This document shows positions 5,037 to 7,280 of a stretch of 7,280 bases of DNA, piece after piece. Positions within the stretch are counted from its first letter, which is position 1, and the number at the start of each line of letters is the position of its first letter. Under the pieces are notes generated by a model. That model was not told the origin of the DNA. It saw only the letters and a list, made by a program, of their open reading frames with translations, and did no database searches. Source of the DNA: Dehalococcoidia bacterium (GTDB lineage: Bacteria; Chloroflexota; Dehalococcoidia; GIF9; AB-539-J10); the NCBI GenBank assembly GCA_029859145.1, contig JAOUDT010000055.1:1-7280 (forward strand), read 5' to 3'. Both the position numbers and the translations under genes were made by a program.

Positions 5037-5057
5037 TGGAAGGGGAGGCTGAAATAC

Positions 5058-5394
5058 GGGGGCGCGTGGGTTCGACAGGGGGAGGCCTACAGAATTGCAG
5101 GCTGAGGTGCCACTAACCTCATAAAACAGGTGGCAAAACATAACTGAGGAACCTGTTTACGCTTAACGGTTCAATCTGACCCGAGCTCTCCTCGAAGGTT
5201 GGGATTAGGTTTCAGAAAAATCGAGGCGCTCCAATCCTGATGCCGATAAGGGTTGGCTAAGAAGTATTGGCTGGTCTGGCTGGATTCGGTCAGCAGATGA
5301 GAGCTAGACGAGACAAAAGGAGCTGACTAAGCCTGTAGGATATTCTGGCAACCTTCTTTTGGACGGGGAGTTCAACTCTCCCCCGCCTCCACCA
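5058..5394 (+). ncRNA. ssrA: Transfer-messenger RNA (tmRNA)
   Basis: tmRNA acts as an alanine tRNA and then as a short message, tagging stalled peptides for proteolysis with SmpB. The ends pair as a tRNA acceptor stem: GGGGGCG (5058-5064) with CGCCTCC (5384-5390), followed by ACCA. The 5' part has the typical GTGGGTTCGAC, and the T-arm is GGGGAG, TTCAACT, CTCCCC. Pseudoknot 1 is visible: GAGGT (5104-5108) pairs with ACCTC (5116-5120), and GCCAC (5109-5113) with GTGGC (5130-5134). Eleven bases after it, as in E. coli, AAAACATAACT leads into a resume codon GAG. Reading from there gives EEPVYA and then TAA at 5164-5166, an unusually short tag without the common LAA end. CCA is encoded, and about 337 bases is a normal length. 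The exact tag frame is uncertain. Confidence 0.95.
5146..5166 (+). other. Predicted tmRNA tag reading frame (EEPVYA-stop)
   Basis: The codons are GAG GAA CCT GTT TAC GCT TAA. The frame is chosen by alignment with E. coli, where 11 bases separate pseudoknot 1 from the resume codon and an A stands at position -4. The alternative frames give RNLFTLNGSI-stop, or a run without an early stop. Confidence 0.5.
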
Positions 5395-5405
5395 GGAAAA
5401 ACTGG

Positions 5406-5436
5406 AAGCGCCAGCTTTTGATGGCTGGCGCTTTTT
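5406..5436 (+). terminator. Intrinsic terminator of ssrA
   Basis: AGCGCCAGC and GCTGGCGCT form a perfect nine-base-pair GC-rich stem with an eight-base loop, followed by TTTTT. It begins 12 bases after the tmRNA 3' end. On the minus strand the same hairpin is followed shortly by TTTTT (TCCAGTTTTT), so it may also stop transcripts from the converging oxidoreductase gene. Confidence 0.9.
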
Positions 5437-5605
5437 CATATCTGGACGAAAATTGGTGCACCTCCCTTTCTAGGTCACCGCCCTGTCTTGTGGCAGGGAA
5501 AACGATAGTTGATCGTGAACATGGAATGTGACACCACAATTCGATTGAGTGTTTTGTCACGTGTTTAACCCCTGTGCCGGGCTGTCAAGAAGAAATTCTA
5601 ACTAG

Positions 5606-7102
5606 CTATGGCTGTCCTTTAAATCTCTTGCCATCTTTCTTGCAGATGCGCCGTATGATTGCCTTTCCCGAGTTGGCATTACTGGCCAGAGCTCCCATCA
5701 TGCTTGCCCACACCCCAACGAAGTAAAAGTTGGCTAGCCCCGGCAGCGTTGTTTTGAATTTCCTGTCCGAAGGATCTTCTTTCATACTAAAATCAAGCTT
5801 CCGATTGGGCAAATTGAACCACCCCTGAGTTCCCCCCATGTAACGCTCCCATGTCATCAAAGTATAGACATCGATAACCTCAACCTGGTTCTTTATGCCG
5901 TGGAAGTGACTTTCAAGGATCTCGATGACCTGTTCGGCGACCCTCTGTTTTTCCAGTTTGTATTTTTCGCGATCGGTATCGTAAAGTTGTTTCCAGTAGG
6001 AATAACTTGCCCATAGCTCTACTTTTATGGTGCCTTTGCCCGCAGGAGCCATGCTCCTGTCGAAACCATATACCTGCACCTCTATGTTCTCATATGGGTG
6101 GTTGGCTATGGTCACAGGCTGGTCAAGCAGCAGTACCAGTGAAGAAGGCTCGCCGGACAGGTCCCGATTAATCCCCAAACAGACATTAACGGCGAAGGGG
6201 GTCTCGTCCGCAATGGGAGCGCAATAGCCACGCACTGTCTCGTTTATATACTTGCCATCGAGCATGTTGAGTATAGTCTTACGCCCGTCTGCGTTCGAAA
6301 TGATGATGTCCGCTCTATACTCGGTTCCATCAGCGAGCCTAATACCCACCGCGCTATCGTTTTCGACCAATATTTTTTCCACCCTGCTACGATAATGTAC
6401 CTTTCCTTCCAGAGCCAAGTAGCGCCTCTCAATAGATTTGGCAAATTCGCCCGCTCCACCTACCGGCCACTGGATGTCGCCGCTCAATCCGCCGGCATGT
6501 CTCAGAAGATGAAAGAAGAGAGGAGCATCCGGATTTGAATATATGAGCTCAGCAAATGCTTTCCTGAGAAACGGATCGGAGAACCGTTCGGCATAAGTGC
6601 GCATATTCATTTTCATCCAGTTCAGGAGCGAAGGCTTCCAAAGGAAGATCGGGATCATTTTCCACAATGCGCCACTGTTTATGGCATTATCTACTTTGTC
6701 GTTGGCAAATACCTTGATAGCGCCGATATATTGTTCGATCATCTTTGCGTCTGCCGGAGACAATTTGAGTAAGGTTTCCTTCAGTCTCTCGAGATCGTAG
6801 TAGTCAACAAACATTTTCCCGTCCGGCGAGGCCACGGCTGTGCATTCTTCGATATTTACCAGCTCACGTGGCAATGCACCAAGTTCTTGCCACATCTGGT
6901 TAATACTGGACCCCGGTTCACAGGCGAAGAAGTGGTGGATGCAGGGGTCGAAAGTGTAGTCCTTGCGTTTCCACGATGTGCACTGCCCGCCCGGCTTAGT
7001 ATGCATCTCAAAAATCTGCGTTTCGTATCCGTTTATCTGGCCGTAGATGCCGGCCGCTAGGCCGCCCATACCGGCTCCGATAATGATTATTGATTTAGCC
7101 AT
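5606..7102 (-). CDS. FAD-dependent oxidoreductase, phytoene desaturase (CrtI)-like (498 aa)
   Basis: The protein has the CrtI/amine-oxidase-type FAD fold. At the N-terminus SIIIIGAGMGGLAAGIY (4-20) holds the GxGxxG loop for the FAD ADP part, with Glu32 as the ribose ligand and KPGGQCTSW (36-44) after it. In the middle are WPVGGAGEFAKSIERRY and ADGTEYRADIIISNADGRKT, typical of this family's flavin domain. Near the C-terminus LPGLANFYFVGVWASMMGAL resembles the conserved motif that closes over FAD. The length is normal for carotenoid desaturases and retinol-saturase-like enzymes. No crtB, crtE or other isoprenoid gene is nearby, so a carotenoid substrate is not shown. The ATG has GAGG about seven bases upstream. 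A weak promoter (GTGACT, 18 bases, GATAAT; minus strand, 7163-7134) is possible. It converges with ssrA. Confidence 0.9.
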   Translation of the reverse strand: MAKSIIIIGAGMGGLAAGIYGQINGYETQIFEMHTKPGGQCTSWKRKDYTFDPCIHHFFACEPGSSINQMWQELGALPRELVNIEECTAVASPDGKMFVDYYDLERLKETLLKLSPADAKMIEQYIGAIKVFANDKVDNAINSGALWKMIPIFLWKPSLLNWMKMNMRTYAERFSDPFLRKAFAELIYSNPDAPLFFHLLRHAGGLSGDIQWPVGGAGEFAKSIERRYLALEGKVHYRSRVEKILVENDSAVGIRLADGTEYRADIIISNADGRKTILNMLDGKYINETVRGYCAPIADETPFAVNVCLGINRDLSGEPSSLVLLLDQPVTIANHPYENIEVQVYGFDRSMAPAGKGTIKVELWASYSYWKQLYDTDREKYKLEKQRVAEQVIEILESHFHGIKNQVEVIDVYTLMTWERYMGGTQGWFNLPNRKLDFSMKEDPSDRKFKTTLPGLANFYFVGVWASMMGALASNANSGKAIIRRICKKDGKRFKGQP

Positions 7103-7280
7103 CCGTTTTCCTCACTGATTTTGCGTTTTGGCGATTATCATAATGCGGGCACGGCAGAGTCACCATCGAGAGCGATATTTCCTTCTTTCAAGATAAAGGC
7201 AGGCGAAATCATCCTGGCAATCATAGGTGATTTCTATCTGCTGCACATTAGGACGAGATGGGAATCCTGGCAACGAAGGC

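Noticed and set aside
4500..5141. 213-codon minus-strand open frame
   Set aside because: It lies almost wholly antisense to smpB and runs into the tmRNA gene; its sequence resembles no protein and is a shadow of the smpB codon pattern.
5528..5560. GTGACA/TGTCAC inverted repeat beyond the ssrA terminator
   Set aside because: Six base pairs with a 21-base loop and no T-run is expected by chance and fits no known element here.
7134..7144. ATTATCATAAT palindrome, similar to TTATGATAA at 2822-2830
   Set aside because: AT-rich palindromes this short are common; two copies do not establish an operator, and the 7134 copy overlaps a possible -10.
7138..7224. Minus-strand 28-codon frame starting MIARMISPAFIL, ahead of the FAD oxidoreductase
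   Set aside because: It reads smoothly, but it has no ribosome site, no recognised motif and a length well within chance. It could be a leader peptide, but nothing supports that.

Overview
The window looks like ordinary chromosomal DNA of an anaerobic or environmental bacterium, with roughly even base composition, sigma70-type promoters, good Shine-Dalgarno sites and many short genes. The mix of a GYD-domain protein, a small cupin, a cold-shock protein, a ComEA-like protein and a linked smpB-ssrA pair would suit Chloroflexota, perhaps Dehalococcoidia. That placement is inference from protein style and from memory, not from a search. No rRNA, tRNA, CRISPR array, transposase or phage gene is visible.

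Layout, left to right. The left edge cuts a transglutaminase-like protein (+), of which the catalytic Cys/His region and the C-terminus remain. A run of short plus-strand genes follows: a 44-residue Cys/His-rich protein, a cold-shock-domain protein, a 29-residue lysine-rich peptide with a TATAAT promoter, and a GYD-domain protein with its own promoter. An unrecognised minus-strand gene comes next, encoding a hydrophobic N-terminus and a degenerate HTID...LSRRY repeat. It is divided from a plus-strand cupin by a roughly 320-base divergent spacer that carries a TTGACA/TACACT promoter and several inverted repeats. The cupin converges on a minus-strand ComEA-like gene (membrane anchor, SLBB, two helix-hairpin-helix motifs). 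Beyond it lie a 53-residue single-span membrane peptide with a near-consensus promoter, then smpB and, 21 bases later, the tmRNA gene ssrA, closed by a strong hairpin terminator. A minus-strand CrtI-like FAD oxidoreductase fills the right end.

The clearest functional unit is smpB-ssrA, the two-part trans-translation system that rescues stalled ribosomes. Two points there need checking: the aligned resume codon gives a very short tag (EEPVYA-stop), and the smpB promoter lies so close to the first ATG that the message may be leaderless. Other items worth a second look are the unknown repeat protein with alternative hairpins in its leader, the Cys/His-rich microprotein, and a short element (CAAGYGGATTTGGAG-like) found four times upstream of small genes. 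I see no evidence for a complete, undescribed multi-gene system; these are individual leads.
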